Below, one piece after another: positions 31,528 through 40,283 of a stretch of DNA of 64,000 nt. The stretch lies in contig NZ_WKJZ01000001.1 of assembly GCF_009763245.1 (NCBI RefSeq), positions 1,814,472 to 1,878,471 on the forward strand, written 5' to 3'. The notes under the pieces were generated by a model. It saw nothing but the letters and a program-made list of their open reading frames with translations, was not told where the DNA came from and ran no database searches. Origin of the DNA: Pseudomonas xionganensis. GTDB taxonomy: Bacteria > Pseudomonadota > Gammaproteobacteria > Pseudomonadales > Pseudomonadaceae. Within the stretch, counting starts at the first letter, position 1; every line of letters begins with the position of its first letter. The translations under genes were made by a program, and so were the position numbers.

Positions 31528-33442
31528 AGAACTGGCGGCAGCGGTTCGTCATGGCCTGGTGCCGCTTATGCGGCCAGTGCCTCAGACACCTGTCGAGTGG
31601 GCTGATGAAAACTTCTATCTGTCCAGTGAGTCGAGCTACCAGGAAGGTCGGTGGGAAACGCTGCCGTTTCAGGTGGCCATGCTCAACGCCATGGGCAATG
31701 ACGAGATCCGCACTGTCAACGTGATCAAGTCTGCCCGAGTGGGTTACTCCAAGATGCTGATTGCGGCATCGGCCTACCAGATCGAGCACAAGCGCCGAAA
31801 CATCCTGATCCTGCTGCCAACCGATGGCGCGGCCCAAGGCTTTATGAAGTCCCAGGTCGAAACCATGATCAGGGACGTGCCCAGCGTTTATGAGCTGGCC
31901 CCCTGGTATGGCAAGAAGCACCGCGACAACACGCTCGACACCAAGCGCTTCAGTCACTCAAAGCAGCTCTGGTGCCTCGGCGGTGCGGCGGCGAAGAACT
32001 ACCGTGAGAAGTCGGTCGACACCATCATCTATGACGAACTGGCTGCATTTGAGCCGGACGTAGAGAAAGAGGGCTCGCCGACCTTTCTGGGTGACAAGCG
32101 GATCGAAGGTTCAACCTTCCCCAAGTCGATCAGGGGGAGTACGCCCAAGATCAAAGGCACCTGCCAGATCGAGGCCGCCGCCAGCGAATCGCCGCACCTG
32201 CTGCGCCTGCATGTGCCGTGCCCTCACTGCGGTGCAGAGCAGCATCTGGTGTGGGGTGGCAAGGATTGCGCCTACGGCATCAAGTGGGAACCCAGCGCGC
32301 CACAGAATGCCTGGTACGAGTGCGCGGCCAACCACTGCAAAGTGCAGCAGCACGAAATGCAGGAGCGGCACGCCAAAGGCCGCTGGATATGTGAGCGCAC
32401 CGGCATCTGGACGCAGGATGGCATTGATTTCTTCGACGAAGAACGCCAGCCGATCCCAACCCCGGAGTCGCTGACCTTCCATGTGTGGACGGCCTACAGC
32501 CCATTCACCACCTGGGGCCGTATTGTCCTCGACTTCTACAAGGCCAAGGACGACTACAGCAAGCTCAAGACCTTTACCAACACCACGCTTGGTGAGACCT
32601 GGGAAGAAGACCAGGGCGAGAAACTCGACTGGGAAGCGCTTTATGGGCGCCGCGAGGTCTGGACGGGCGAAGTGCCACTGCTTGGCGCCGTGCTGACCGG
32701 TGGCATCGATACCCAGGACGACCGATATGAAGGCCGCGTGTGGGCCTGGGGCCCGGGTGAGGAAGCCTGGCTGATCCATCGCTTTGTGCTCATGGGTGAC
32801 CCCGCCAGCGAAGAACTGCGCCGCAAGGTTGGCGTTGAGCTGCAACGGCAGTTCACCCGCGCCGATGGCCTGGTGATGAAGGTCGACCGCTGGGCCTGGG
32901 ACTCGGGCGGGCACTACACCGACGAGGTTTATGGCGAGAGCATCCGGCATGGTGTGATGTGGGTCGTGCCCACAAAGGGCGCCAGCGTTTACGGCAAGCC
33001 CATCGCCAACATGCCGCGCGCCCGCAACAAGTCAAAGGTCTACCTGACCGAGATTGGCACCGACAACGCCAAAGAGCTGATCTACAGCCGGCTCAAGCTG
33101 CAACTGGATACCGCCCGCTCGCAGATTGCAGAGCCCCAGCCCGGTGTGATCCACCTGCCTGCCAATGATGAGATTTGCGACGAAAGCGAAGTCCGACAGA
33201 TGACCGCCGAATCAAAGGTGGCCAAGTTCGTGAACGGGCGCCGGGTGAACCGATGGGATGCCCGAGGGCGTCGCAACGAAGCTCTGGACTGCCTTGTAGG
33301 TGCCCTGGCCGCACTGCGGATAAGCCAGCAGCGCTTTGGCCTAGACCTTGATCTGCTCGCAGTTGAGCCGAGCACGGGCGGCGATAGCGCAACCGGCACA
33401 CAAGAACGCCCAAGGGCCAAATCAAAATACTGGAAGCGATAG
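31502..33442 (+). CDS. Terminase large subunit, GpA family
   Basis: A 646-aa packaging motor and cos nuclease. The ATPase Walker A variant KSARVGYSKMLI and the Walker B region DTIIYDELAAFE lie in residues 75-185; a zinc-binding patch CPHCGAEQH is near residue 240; the nuclease domain includes GGIDTQDDRYEGRVWAW and the conserved acidic RRNEALDCLVGALAA. Length agrees with lambda gpA (641 aa). Supports cos packaging. Confidence 0.95.
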   Translation: MSISTPQIEELAAAVRHGLVPLMRPVPQTPVEWADENFYLSSESSYQEGRWETLPFQVAMLNAMGNDEIRTVNVIKSARVGYSKMLIAASAYQIEHKRRNILILLPTDGAAQGFMKSQVETMIRDVPSVYELAPWYGKKHRDNTLDTKRFSHSKQLWCLGGAAAKNYREKSVDTIIYDELAAFEPDVEKEGSPTFLGDKRIEGSTFPKSIRGSTPKIKGTCQIEAAASESPHLLRLHVPCPHCGAEQHLVWGGKDCAYGIKWEPSAPQNAWYECAANHCKVQQHEMQERHAKGRWICERTGIWTQDGIDFFDEERQPIPTPESLTFHVWTAYSPFTTWGRIVLDFYKAKDDYSKLKTFTNTTLGETWEEDQGEKLDWEALYGRREVWTGEVPLLGAVLTGGIDTQDDRYEGRVWAWGPGEEAWLIHRFVLMGDPASEELRRKVGVELQRQFTRADGLVMKVDRWAWDSGGHYTDEVYGESIRHGVMWVVPTKGASVYGKPIANMPRARNKSKVYLTEIGTDNAKELIYSRLKLQLDTARSQIAEPQPGVIHLPANDEICDESEVRQMTAESKVAKFVNGRRVNRWDARGRRNEALDCLVGALAALRISQQRFGLDLDLLAVEPSTGGDSATGTQERPRAKSKYWKR

Positions 33443-33444
33443 CA

Positions 33445-33648
33445 ATGGCCTACACCCACGAACAGTACCAGGCCCTGAAAGAGGCCATCGCGGGCGGTGA
33501 ATTGGCCGTGCGCTATGCAGACCGCAGTGTGACCTACCGCAGTGTCGCAGAAATGCTGCAGATCCTGCGGCTGATGGAAAGCGAACTCGGCATCAACGCA
33601 GACGCCAACCGTGGCCGGCGCCTCACCTCCTTCTCCAAAGGCTACTGA
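33445..33648 (+). CDS. gpW-like head-tail joining protein
   Basis: A 67-aa protein, TLEQ-type start replaced by YTHEQYQALKEAIAGGELAV then RYADRSVTYRSVAEMLQIL; this is the gpW fold (two helices and a hairpin) that plugs the portal before tail attachment. It lies between terminase and portal as in lambda. Confidence 0.88.
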   Translation: MAYTHEQYQALKEAIAGGELAVRYADRSVTYRSVAEMLQILRLMESELGINADANRGRRLTSFSKGY

Positions 33649-33649
33649 C

Positions 33650-35170
33650 ATGCGAGTGATTGACACCCTGTTTCCCGGCTTTGCCGCGAAACGCGCCCAG
33701 GCTCGCGTCGAGAAAATCAAGGCCGACCTGATGCACGCGGCGCTGTCGCGCAGATTCGAAGGTGCCGCCGGCGGCCGCCGCAACGATGGGTGGCGCGCAG
33801 CAGGCGCTGACGCCAACGCCGAGAACGCCCCCGCGCTCTCTGTACTGCGCAACCGGGCCCGCGACTTGCGACGTAATAACCCCTACGCCGAGCGCGCCAT
33901 CGCCGGCATTGCCGACAACGTAGTGGGCGCAGGCATCGTGCCGCGCCCCATGGCATCGAAAGATCGCAGCAACAAGCGCCTTGGCAGTCTGTGGGCTGAC
34001 TGGGCCGAGACCCTGCTGTGCGATACCGATGGCCTGGAGAACTTCTACGGCCTGCAGCACAAGATCATGGAGTGCGTAGCTGAAAGCGGTGAGTGCCTGG
34101 TTCGCCGCCGCCGACGCTACAGCTCGGACGGCCTGCCCGTGCCGCTGCAACTCCAGGTGCTGGAGCCTGACTTTCTGGACGACGCCAAGACCGGCGCCAC
34201 TGGGCAAAACCAGATCATCCAGGGCGTGGAGTTCGACGCCCTTGGCAAGCGCGTAGCCTACTGGCTGTTCGATGAGCACCCAGGCTCAAGCAGTTCGATG
34301 CGCAGTATCGACTCGCGCCGCATCCCGGCAGATGACGTGATCCACATCTTCCTGCCCAAGCGGGCTGGCCAGGCTCGCGGCTACACCTGGTTCGCGCCCG
34401 TCATGCAGCGCCTGAAGAACTTCGACGAGATGGAAGATGCCGTGATGGAGCAGGCCAAGATTGCTGCCTGCTTTGCTGCATTCATCACACAGGATGGCAG
34501 CGGCGGCACCGCCAACAAGCGGCCACCGCTCATTGAGCGCATTGAGCCCGGCATCATCCAAGAACTGGCCATGGGGGAGAGCGTCAGCTTTGCCGCACCG
34601 CCAACCTTCAATGGCTACCAGCCCTACAGCTGGCAGTCCCTTCACGCCATCGCGGTCGGCCTCGGCCTGCCCTACGAGCTGCTGGTGGGCGACCTCAAGG
34701 GCGTCAACTTCTCCAGTGGCCGCATGGGCTGGCTGCACTTCGCCCGCCGCGTGGATGTATGGCAGTGGCGCATGCTCATCCCTCAGCTCTGTGAGCGCGT
34801 ATGGCAGTGGTTTATGGAAGCCCAGGCCCTGCTGCCGGGTGGCGAGCTTGGCGATGTGAAAGCCGAGTGGGTGCCGCCGCGCCGTGAAATGGTCGATCCC
34901 AAAGCTGAAACCGACAACGTTAAAGAGCGCCTGCGTCAGGGGCTGCTGACCTGGCCCAACGCCCTGCGCGAGCTGGGCATCACCAACCCGCAAGAGCATG
35001 CCGAGGAAATCGCCAAGGCCAACGCCATGTTTGACCAGCTCGGCCTGGTGCTGGATTGCGATCCCCGCAAAACCACAGGTGCCGGCCTAAGCCGTGACCC
35101 CACCAGCGGCCAGGGCACTGCCGCCCCATCAGAGAGCCAGGAAGATGACGACACTGAATCAAACCCATGA
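33650..35170 (+). CDS. Portal protein, lambda gpB family
   Basis: A 506-aa ring protein through which DNA is packaged. RARDLRRNNPYAERAIAGIA, GVEFDALGKRVAYWLFDEHP, and DGSGG... to GVNFSSGRMGWLHFAR are family hallmarks. ATG 33650 is immediately after the gpW stop. A 13-codon upstream extension lies inside the gpW gene. The C-terminus overlaps the capsid fusion gene by 26 bases. Confidence 0.94.
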   Translation: MRVIDTLFPGFAAKRAQARVEKIKADLMHAALSRRFEGAAGGRRNDGWRAAGADANAENAPALSVLRNRARDLRRNNPYAERAIAGIADNVVGAGIVPRPMASKDRSNKRLGSLWADWAETLLCDTDGLENFYGLQHKIMECVAESGECLVRRRRRYSSDGLPVPLQLQVLEPDFLDDAKTGATGQNQIIQGVEFDALGKRVAYWLFDEHPGSSSSMRSIDSRRIPADDVIHIFLPKRAGQARGYTWFAPVMQRLKNFDEMEDAVMEQAKIAACFAAFITQDGSGGTANKRPPLIERIEPGIIQELAMGESVSFAAPPTFNGYQPYSWQSLHAIAVGLGLPYELLVGDLKGVNFSSGRMGWLHFARRVDVWQWRMLIPQLCERVWQWFMEAQALLPGGELGDVKAEWVPPRREMVDPKAETDNVKERLRQGLLTWPNALRELGITNPQEHAEEIAKANAMFDQLGLVLDCDPRKTTGAGLSRDPTSGQGTAAPSESQEDDDTESNP

Positions 35171-37136
35171 CACGCCGCTGCAATGCATGCGCGCCGCCGT
35201 GCGCCCGGGCACCGTCAACATTGAAGACCGAACCGTAGAAATCACCTGGACCACCGGTGCGCGAGGTAAGCGCTACTCCTGGTCGATTGGTGAGTACCAG
35301 GAAGAACTGGACGTAGATGAAACCGCCATCCGGCTTGAGCGCCTAAACAATGGCGCACCCTTCCTGAACACCCACAGCCAGTGGGATCTGGAAGACGTGA
35401 TCGGCGTGGTTGAGCGCGCCTGGATCGAGGGCGGCGAAGGCCGCGCCCTCATCCGCTTTAGCCAGCGCCCAGAGGTTGAGCCCATCTTCAAGGACGTGAA
35501 GGACGGCATCCTGCGCAACATCAGCGTGGGCTACATCGTTCACCGCTATGTTCTGGTCGAAGACGGCGAGGACACCACCCCGATCTACCGGGCAACCGAC
35601 TGGGAGCCCACCGAACTGTCACTGGTGCCCATCGGTTTTGACGATGGGGCCAAGGTGCGCAGTGCAACAGCTCCCGCTGACTACCAAGGCCAGCGATTCC
35701 AAACCATTTTCGAAACTCGCCAGGCGCCTGAGCCTGATGAGCAACCGGCCGCCGTGGCCATCACCCAAGAGGAAACACCCATGACCGAAGAAGAAAAGCG
35801 CGCGGCCGAGGATAATATCCGCCGTGAGGCCCAGGATGCAGAGCGCAAGCGCTGCCTGAACATTCGCCAAATGGCCAAGAAGGTCGGCATTGATGAGGCC
35901 TTCGCCGAAGACCTGATCGAGCGCGGCGTATCCACTCAGGACGCCAGCACTGCCATGATCGACAAGCTGGCCGAAGCCCACGCTGCCGCCCAGCCCACCA
36001 CCCGCAGCGCCCAGCCCACCAACGTGACCAGTGCCGTTGATCAGGCGGTAGTCACTGCCAAGCGCAACGGTATGCTCAATGCACTCCTGCACCGCTGTGA
36101 CCCCAGCGTCAAACTGGAAGAAAGCGGCCGCGAGTTCCGTGGCATGCGCCTGATCGACATGGCCCGCGAAAGCGTAGAGCTGGCCGGTGGCGCTGTGCGC
36201 GGCATGACCCCGCAAGAGGTCGCCCGCGCTGCCCTGGGTTGTGACCGCCAGGCCTTCCGCGCTGCCGGTATGCACACCACCAGCGACTTCCCCCTGCTGC
36301 TGGGCAGCACCGTCAACCGCACCCTGCGCGCAGGCTATGAGCTGGCCCCGCAAACCTGGCGCCCGCTGGGCCGTCAGACCACCGTGCCTGACTTCCGTGA
36401 AGTGACCCGTGTCGCCCTTGGCGATATCTCCGCACTGGAGAAGGTCAACGAACACGGCGAGTACAAGTACGGCACCATGGGTGAGGAAGGCGCCCCGATC
36501 AAGGTCGCCAAGTTCGGCAAGATCATCGCCATCACATGGGAAAGCATCGTCAACGACGATCTGGCCGCGCTCACCCGCGTGCCGCAAGCCCTGGGCGCTG
36601 CTGCTGCGCAGACCGAATCCGATCTGGTATGGGATCTGCTGCTCACCAACCCCAACTTTGTGGACGGCAAAGCGGTGTTCCATGCCGACCACGGCAACCT
36701 GGCCGCCGCTGCCGGCGCCATCAATACCACCACCCTGGGCGCCGCCCGCGCCGCGATGCGCAAGCAGAAGTCCAAGGCGGGGCATTACCTCAACCTCGGC
36801 CCGCAGTTCCTGGTGGTTGGCCCGGACAAAGAGCTGGAGGCCTTCCAGTTCACCAGCTCCAACTACGTGCCGGCCAAGAACGCCGACATCAACGACAGCC
36901 GCAACACATCGCTGGGGGTGATCGTTGATGCGCGCATCACTGGCAACCAGTGGTACCTCTATGCAGCGCCGGGCATGGTCGACACCTTCGAATATGCCTA
37001 CCTGGAGGGGGAGCAGGGCGTATTCACCGAGACCCGCGAGGGCTTCGAAGTGGATGGCATGGAGATCAAGGCCCGCCTGGTGTTCGGTGCCGCCTGGATC
37101 GACTACCGCGGCGCCTACAAGAACGCCGGCGCCTAA
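35145..37136 (+). CDS. Prohead protease - scaffold - major capsid fusion protein
   Basis: A single 663-aa frame. Residues 1-200 are a U35/S78-type prohead protease (LNTHSQWDLEDVIGVV and LRNISVGYIVHRY hold the likely His and Ser; ATDWEPTELSLVPIG). Residues 205-310 are a charged, helical scaffold-like linker (TEEEKRAAEDNIRREAQDAE). Residues 320-663 are the HK97-fold capsid (GRQTTVPDFREVTRVALGDI, then ITGNQWYLYAAPGMVDTFEY). An internal ATG at 35781 with GAGGA upstream could give scaffold-capsid alone. The protease presumably frees the capsid. Confidence 0.93.
   Translation: MTTLNQTHDTPLQCMRAAVRPGTVNIEDRTVEITWTTGARGKRYSWSIGEYQEELDVDETAIRLERLNNGAPFLNTHSQWDLEDVIGVVERAWIEGGEGRALIRFSQRPEVEPIFKDVKDGILRNISVGYIVHRYVLVEDGEDTTPIYRATDWEPTELSLVPIGFDDGAKVRSATAPADYQGQRFQTIFETRQAPEPDEQPAAVAITQEETPMTEEEKRAAEDNIRREAQDAERKRCLNIRQMAKKVGIDEAFAEDLIERGVSTQDASTAMIDKLAEAHAAAQPTTRSAQPTNVTSAVDQAVVTAKRNGMLNALLHRCDPSVKLEESGREFRGMRLIDMARESVELAGGAVRGMTPQEVARAALGCDRQAFRAAGMHTTSDFPLLLGSTVNRTLRAGYELAPQTWRPLGRQTTVPDFREVTRVALGDISALEKVNEHGEYKYGTMGEEGAPIKVAKFGKIIAITWESIVNDDLAALTRVPQALGAAAAQTESDLVWDLLLTNPNFVDGKAVFHADHGNLAAAAGAINTTTLGAARAAMRKQKSKAGHYLNLGPQFLVVGPDKELEAFQFTSSNYVPAKNADINDSRNTSLGVIVDARITGNQWYLYAAPGMVDTFEYAYLEGEQGVFTETREGFEVDGMEIKARLVFGAAWIDYRGAYKNAGA
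35768..35783 (+). promoter_or_regulatory. Internal ribosome site within capsid fusion gene
   Basis: AAGAGGAAACACCC before ATG 35781, in frame with the fusion. It would start a 451-residue scaffold-capsid product, comparable in logic to the nested lambda C/Nu3 genes. Confidence 0.5.
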
Positions 37137-37209
37137 CGCCACCAAAATCGACTAAGGGCGCCTGACGGCGCCCTTGTCGTTTCTGCATTGCCAATTCGAG
37201 GAAGCACCC

Positions 37210-37560
37210 ATGAAAAACTTCGTACAACAGGGCGACATGATCACCCTCATTGCCGCCGCCGCAGTCGGCTCTGGTGAACTGGTTCGCGCCGGTAGCCTGA
37301 TCGGCGTAGCCGCAACCGATGCCGCCACCGGCGAGGCCTTTGAGGTCAAAACCTCCGGCGTGTTTGACCTGCCAAAAACCAGCGCGCAAGCCTGGGAGGT
37401 AGGGCAGCCGGTGTACATGATCAGCGCCAGCGGCCTGCTCACCAACGTACCCGGCACCGGTAACTACCTCGCCGGTGTTGCGGTGGCCGCCGCGGCCAAC
37501 CCATCTGCCACCGGGCGCGTGCGCCTCAATGGCTCCTTGGGCCACCCGGTAACCGCCTAA
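37210..37560 (+). CDS. DUF2190 capsid decoration protein
   Basis: A 116-aa protein, MKNFVQQGDMITLIAAAAVG then LIGVAATDAATGEAFEVKT, the pattern of DUF2190 proteins thought to cement or decorate capsids. A short GGCGCC-type hairpin (37157-37174) lies between the capsid gene and this one and may tune expression. Confidence 0.85.
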   Translation: MKNFVQQGDMITLIAAAAVGSGELVRAGSLIGVAATDAATGEAFEVKTSGVFDLPKTSAQAWEVGQPVYMISASGLLTNVPGTGNYLAGVAVAAAANPSATGRVRLNGSLGHPVTA

Positions 37561-37563
37561 GCC

Positions 37564-37881
37564 ATGGCCTGGGCAGACATGCGCGACCGCATGCACAGCC
37601 GCGTGGTCGCGCACCTGAAAGACGGCGCCGCCCAGTACACCGCCCCCGCTGGTGGGGCGGTGGTGTCTGGGGTTGAGGTCATTATTGACCACAACCTCAT
37701 GCAGAACGGGCCGGAGGGTGTCTTCCGCAGCGATGCGGTTGGCATCACCTGGCGCAAGGCCCAGCTTGCGGCCGCGCAGCGGGGCGGGGTGTTTGCCTTT
37801 GGCGATGAAGCCTATGTGGTCGAAGAAACCATCACGGATGACGGCCACATGATCACCGCCGCCTGCATGGTGCAGCCATGA
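37564..37881 (+). CDS. Head-tail joining protein (gpFII-like)
   Basis: A 105-aa protein, FRSDAVGITWRKAQL and GGVFAFGDEAYVVEETITDD; consistent with small head-tail connector proteins placed after the capsid. It overlaps the next gene by ATGA. Confidence 0.7.
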   Translation: MAWADMRDRMHSRVVAHLKDGAAQYTAPAGGAVVSGVEVIIDHNLMQNGPEGVFRSDAVGITWRKAQLAAAQRGGVFAFGDEAYVVEETITDDGHMITAACMVQP

Positions 37882-38342
37882 CCTTAATCACCGAAGTTCG
37901 CCAGGCCGTTGTTGCCCGCCTGCAGAGTATCCAGGTGGCCGGCGGCTACCTGACCGATGCGGGCGGCAACGTGCTGTCGGGCTGGTTCAACGAGGTCATC
38001 AAGGACCAGCCCATTGGTACTGGTCTCATTGTGTTGCAGCGGGCCAAGGCGCCAGCGCCGCCAGTTGATGGTGGTGAGGCTATCAAGGCGTTCCTGGGCT
38101 TCTCCGTGGTAGGGGCCGTAGAGGCTGGCCTGGAAAACTACGAGGCCGGTCTTGAGGCGCTGGAAACCGACCTGCTGACCTGCCTCCTCACGGAAGAGGG
38201 CGTCCATGTTCCTTGGCTGCCCAAGGGCTGCACCGGGTTAAAGATCGGCGCGCCAGAAGTGTTCCCGCCTGGTGACGGGCAAACCGCCTCCACCGTACTG
38301 ATCCCCATCCAACTGACCGCCGTTATTTCCCGGCAAGGCTGA
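37878..38342 (+). CDS. Minor tail protein, gpZ/gpU-like
   Basis: A 154-aa protein, EVRQAVVARLQSIQVAGGYL, then LENYEAGLEALETDLLTCLL and VLIPIQLTAVI. The helix-then-strands pattern and position before the tail tube gene match tail-completion/terminator proteins of lambda-like phages. Confidence 0.72.
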   Translation: MTLITEVRQAVVARLQSIQVAGGYLTDAGGNVLSGWFNEVIKDQPIGTGLIVLQRAKAPAPPVDGGEAIKAFLGFSVVGAVEAGLENYEAGLEALETDLLTCLLTEEGVHVPWLPKGCTGLKIGAPEVFPPGDGQTASTVLIPIQLTAVISRQG

Positions 38343-38348
38343 TCCCGC

Positions 38349-38528
38349 ATGAGCAAAGCACCTACCCCGAGCAAGGGCGGGACGATCTCTGTCGTCCTGC
38401 AAAAACCTCACAAGCATGCCGGCGCCGATTGTCAGCCCGGCCAAACCATCACCGTCACCGCCGAGCAAAAGGCCTGGCTGCAAGCCCAGGGCGTAATCGG
38501 CAAACAAGAGGAACAGAGCAATGGCTGA
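38349..38528 (+). CDS. 59-aa phage protein before tail tube
   Basis: Short protein: GGTISVVLQKPHKHAGADCQ, PGQTITVTAEQKAWLQAQGV, IGKQEEQSNG. Small proteins with this TAEQAAWLxxxGVI ending are common next to tail tube genes of siphoviruses and P2-like phages. Its stop overlaps the tail tube start by eight bases. Confidence 0.7.
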   Translation: MSKAPTPSKGGTISVVLQKPHKHAGADCQPGQTITVTAEQKAWLQAQGVIGKQEEQSNG

Positions 38529-39264
38529 TTTACGCGGCGCGTACCTCGGTACCGGCAAGATCTACCTGGAGGATCTGGACAACCCCAAGGGCCTGATCCA
38601 TATCGGCAACTGCAACAGCTTCAGCTATGAGGCGCAAACCCAAGAGATCGAGGAGCAGGACTACACCACCCCCGGTGGCGGCCTCGATGCATCGGTGCTG
38701 CGCATTCAGGCGCTCAACATCACCTACAACGCTCGGCACTTCAAAGCCGACAACATCGCCCGCGCGGTGTACGGAATCAGCACCGAGCAAGCCGCTGGCA
38801 CCGTCACCGGTGAAGAACACACCGTGTACCCCGGCGCCCTGGTTGACCTGCGCTACCCGGGTGCCTCGTCCGTAGTCATCACCCCTGCAGGTGGCGGTGC
38901 TGCCCTGGTGCTGGATACTGACTACATCATCAACGCCGCTGGCTACCCGGAGATTCTGGAAGGTGGCGCGGTCACTGGGGCCGGCCTGGCCGTAGAGGTC
39001 AACTACAGCTATTCCGCCCACGCCTCGGTGCAGGCCCTGGTGGCCAGCGGTAAGCGCTTCCGCCTAAAGTTCCTGGGCCTTAACGAAGTGCGCTCCGGCA
39101 AGCCGATGGTGATCGAGGTCTTCCGCGTGAACCACTCCCCGGCGTCCATGAGCCTGATCGGTGACGAGTTCCAGGGCATGGAATTCACCGCCAAGGCCGA
39201 GAAGGACCAGACCAAGCAGGGCACTGGCCTCTCGCAGTACATGACCATTAAGGACGTGGCTTAA
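38521..39264 (+). CDS. Major tail tube protein
   Basis: A 247-aa structural protein: DLRGAYLGTGKIYLEDLDNP, NCNSFSYEAQTQEIEEQDY, FRLKFLGLNEVRSGKPMVIE, FQGMEFTAKAEKD. The beta-rich core and the KAEKD end match phage tail tube subunits (gpV-like function). Confidence 0.83.
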   Translation: MADLRGAYLGTGKIYLEDLDNPKGLIHIGNCNSFSYEAQTQEIEEQDYTTPGGGLDASVLRIQALNITYNARHFKADNIARAVYGISTEQAAGTVTGEEHTVYPGALVDLRYPGASSVVITPAGGGAALVLDTDYIINAAGYPEILEGGAVTGAGLAVEVNYSYSAHASVQALVASGKRFRLKFLGLNEVRSGKPMVIEVFRVNHSPASMSLIGDEFQGMEFTAKAEKDQTKQGTGLSQYMTIKDVA

Positions 39265-39319
39265 GCAAGCGGGCCATGGATGGCTCTACCCATTGATTAC
39301 GGCGAGCCTGGTATCGGCT

Positions 39320-39356
39320 GGGTTTCCGTGTTGGTGCTGATCGGCTAGAGTCTCTT
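39320..39356 (+). promoter_or_regulatory. Weak promoter candidate for the moron gene
   Basis: TTTCCG near 39326 and TAGAGT near 39350, spacing 18. The following gene has its own terminator, so an independent promoter is expected. Confidence 0.35.
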
Positions 39357-39381
39357 CATCATCTATTGGGAGGGACTCCAC

Positions 39382-39825
39382 ATGCTGCGATATCTGATCG
39401 TTCTCTTTGCAGCGCTGTCTGCGCTCCAGGTTAACGCTGCCTCCGTAATGAAGTGTGTTGATGCGGCAGGCAAAGTGACATTTGTGCAAAATGCAAATTG
39501 CCCCGGGGATTCCGGGCTGGCAGGCGTTGTAAGCGCCAAGAACGCCGCCCCATCCGGCTCATCTGAGCCTGTACAGCTGGCCGACCCGAACAAGCCTAAG
39601 CCTGTAAAGTCAAAGGGGCAGTCTTTTGTTGTGGTTGGAGAGCAGCCAAAAGCGGCGCCTGTCGCGCCGCCTGCTCAACCACAAGGGGCGGCGCCAGGTG
39701 TGGCTCGGCCGGCAAACCAGCCATGCATTAAAGTTGTCGAGAAAAGGGTGTCTAGGTCTTACGTAAACTCTGCCGGCCAGCGCGTTGGCAGCTCAGAAAT
39801 TATCAAAGTGCCTGTCGCGTGCTAA
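39382..39825 (+). CDS. Exported DUF4124-like protein (moron)
   Basis: A 147-aa protein with a Sec signal peptide (MLRYLIVLFAALSALQVNAA) and the DUF4124-like start SVMKCVDAAGKVTFVQNANC. The middle is Pro/Ala/Lys-rich (QPKAAPVAPPAQPQGAAPG), and the end carries two more cysteines (QPCIKVVEKRVSRSY, VPVAC). It is not a tail component by sequence; it interrupts the tail operon and has its own terminator. Likely expressed in the lysogen and acting in the envelope (inference). Confidence 0.75.
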   Translation: MLRYLIVLFAALSALQVNAASVMKCVDAAGKVTFVQNANCPGDSGLAGVVSAKNAAPSGSSEPVQLADPNKPKPVKSKGQSFVVVGEQPKAAPVAPPAQPQGAAPGVARPANQPCIKVVEKRVSRSYVNSAGQRVGSSEIIKVPVAC

Positions 39826-39840
39826 TAACACCGTTCAACC

Positions 39841-39866
39841 AAACCCGCTTCGGCGGGTTTTTTATT
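39841..39866 (+). terminator. Terminator of the moron gene
   Basis: AAACCCGC-ttc-GGCGGGTTTTTTATT hairpin, 16 bases after the stop. Confidence 0.88.
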
Positions 39867-39879
39867 GCCCGGAGAACGT

Positions 39880-40182
39880 ATGAGTGAGATGGGAGCGGTA
39901 GTGGTTCGCCGTATAGGCGAGCTTGATGTGGTGTGTCGTGAGCTGACGGTTGGCCAGTTGCGTGGCCTGATCGGCAGCGCGGGTGATGGCGAGGTTGTTG
40001 GTGATTTTTTGTTTGAACAGGTGCGATTGGCTGACCTGCCGCGCATGACCAATCTCACTGCAGAGCAGATCGCCGAGCTGCGCCCGAGCCAGCTGCAGTC
40101 GGTTGTGGAGGCCTGCCAGGAGGCAAACCCGGATTTTTTCAAGATGCTGGCGCGCCTGGATGCAGCCGGGAGAGCGTCTTAG
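39880..40182 (+). CDS. Tail assembly chaperone (gpG-like)
   Basis: A 100-aa chaperone: RRIGELDVVCRELTVGQLRG, PRMTNLTAEQIAELRPSQLQ, CQEANPDFFKMLARLD. It coats the tape measure during tail assembly. A slippery T-TTT-TTC at 40134-40140 near its end allows a -1 shift into the extension ending at 40280. ATG 39880 has GGAG five bases upstream. Confidence 0.82.
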   Translation: MSEMGAVVVRRIGELDVVCRELTVGQLRGLIGSAGDGEVVGDFLFEQVRLADLPRMTNLTAEQIAELRPSQLQSVVEACQEANPDFFKMLARLDAAGRAS

Positions 40183-40280
40183 CGGGGCTTGATCAAAACG
40201 TTTGCGCTCTGGTCAGGCTTGGTCACCACCAGGTTTTGCAGTACCCATGGTCTTTATTCAAGCAATCCCTCAAGGGCTAA
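40134..40280 (+). CDS. -1 frameshift extension giving a gpGT-like fusion
   Basis: From the heptamer T TTT TTC the -1 frame is open without a stop through 40280, across the gpG stop, and reads LDQNVCALVRLGHHQVLQYP then WSLFKQSLKG. The ending resembles T-part sequences of tail chaperones. It stops three bases before the tape measure start, exactly where gpGT ends in lambda-like phages. Slippage itself is predicted, not shown. Confidence 0.7.
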   Translation, partial: FFQDAGAPGCSRESVLAGLDQNVCALVRLGHHQVLQYPWSLFKQSLKG

Positions 40281-40283
40281 GTT

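Noticed and set aside
35619..37145. 508-aa minus-strand open frame
   Set aside because: Antisense to the capsid fusion gene; no ribosome site and composition typical of a shadow frame.
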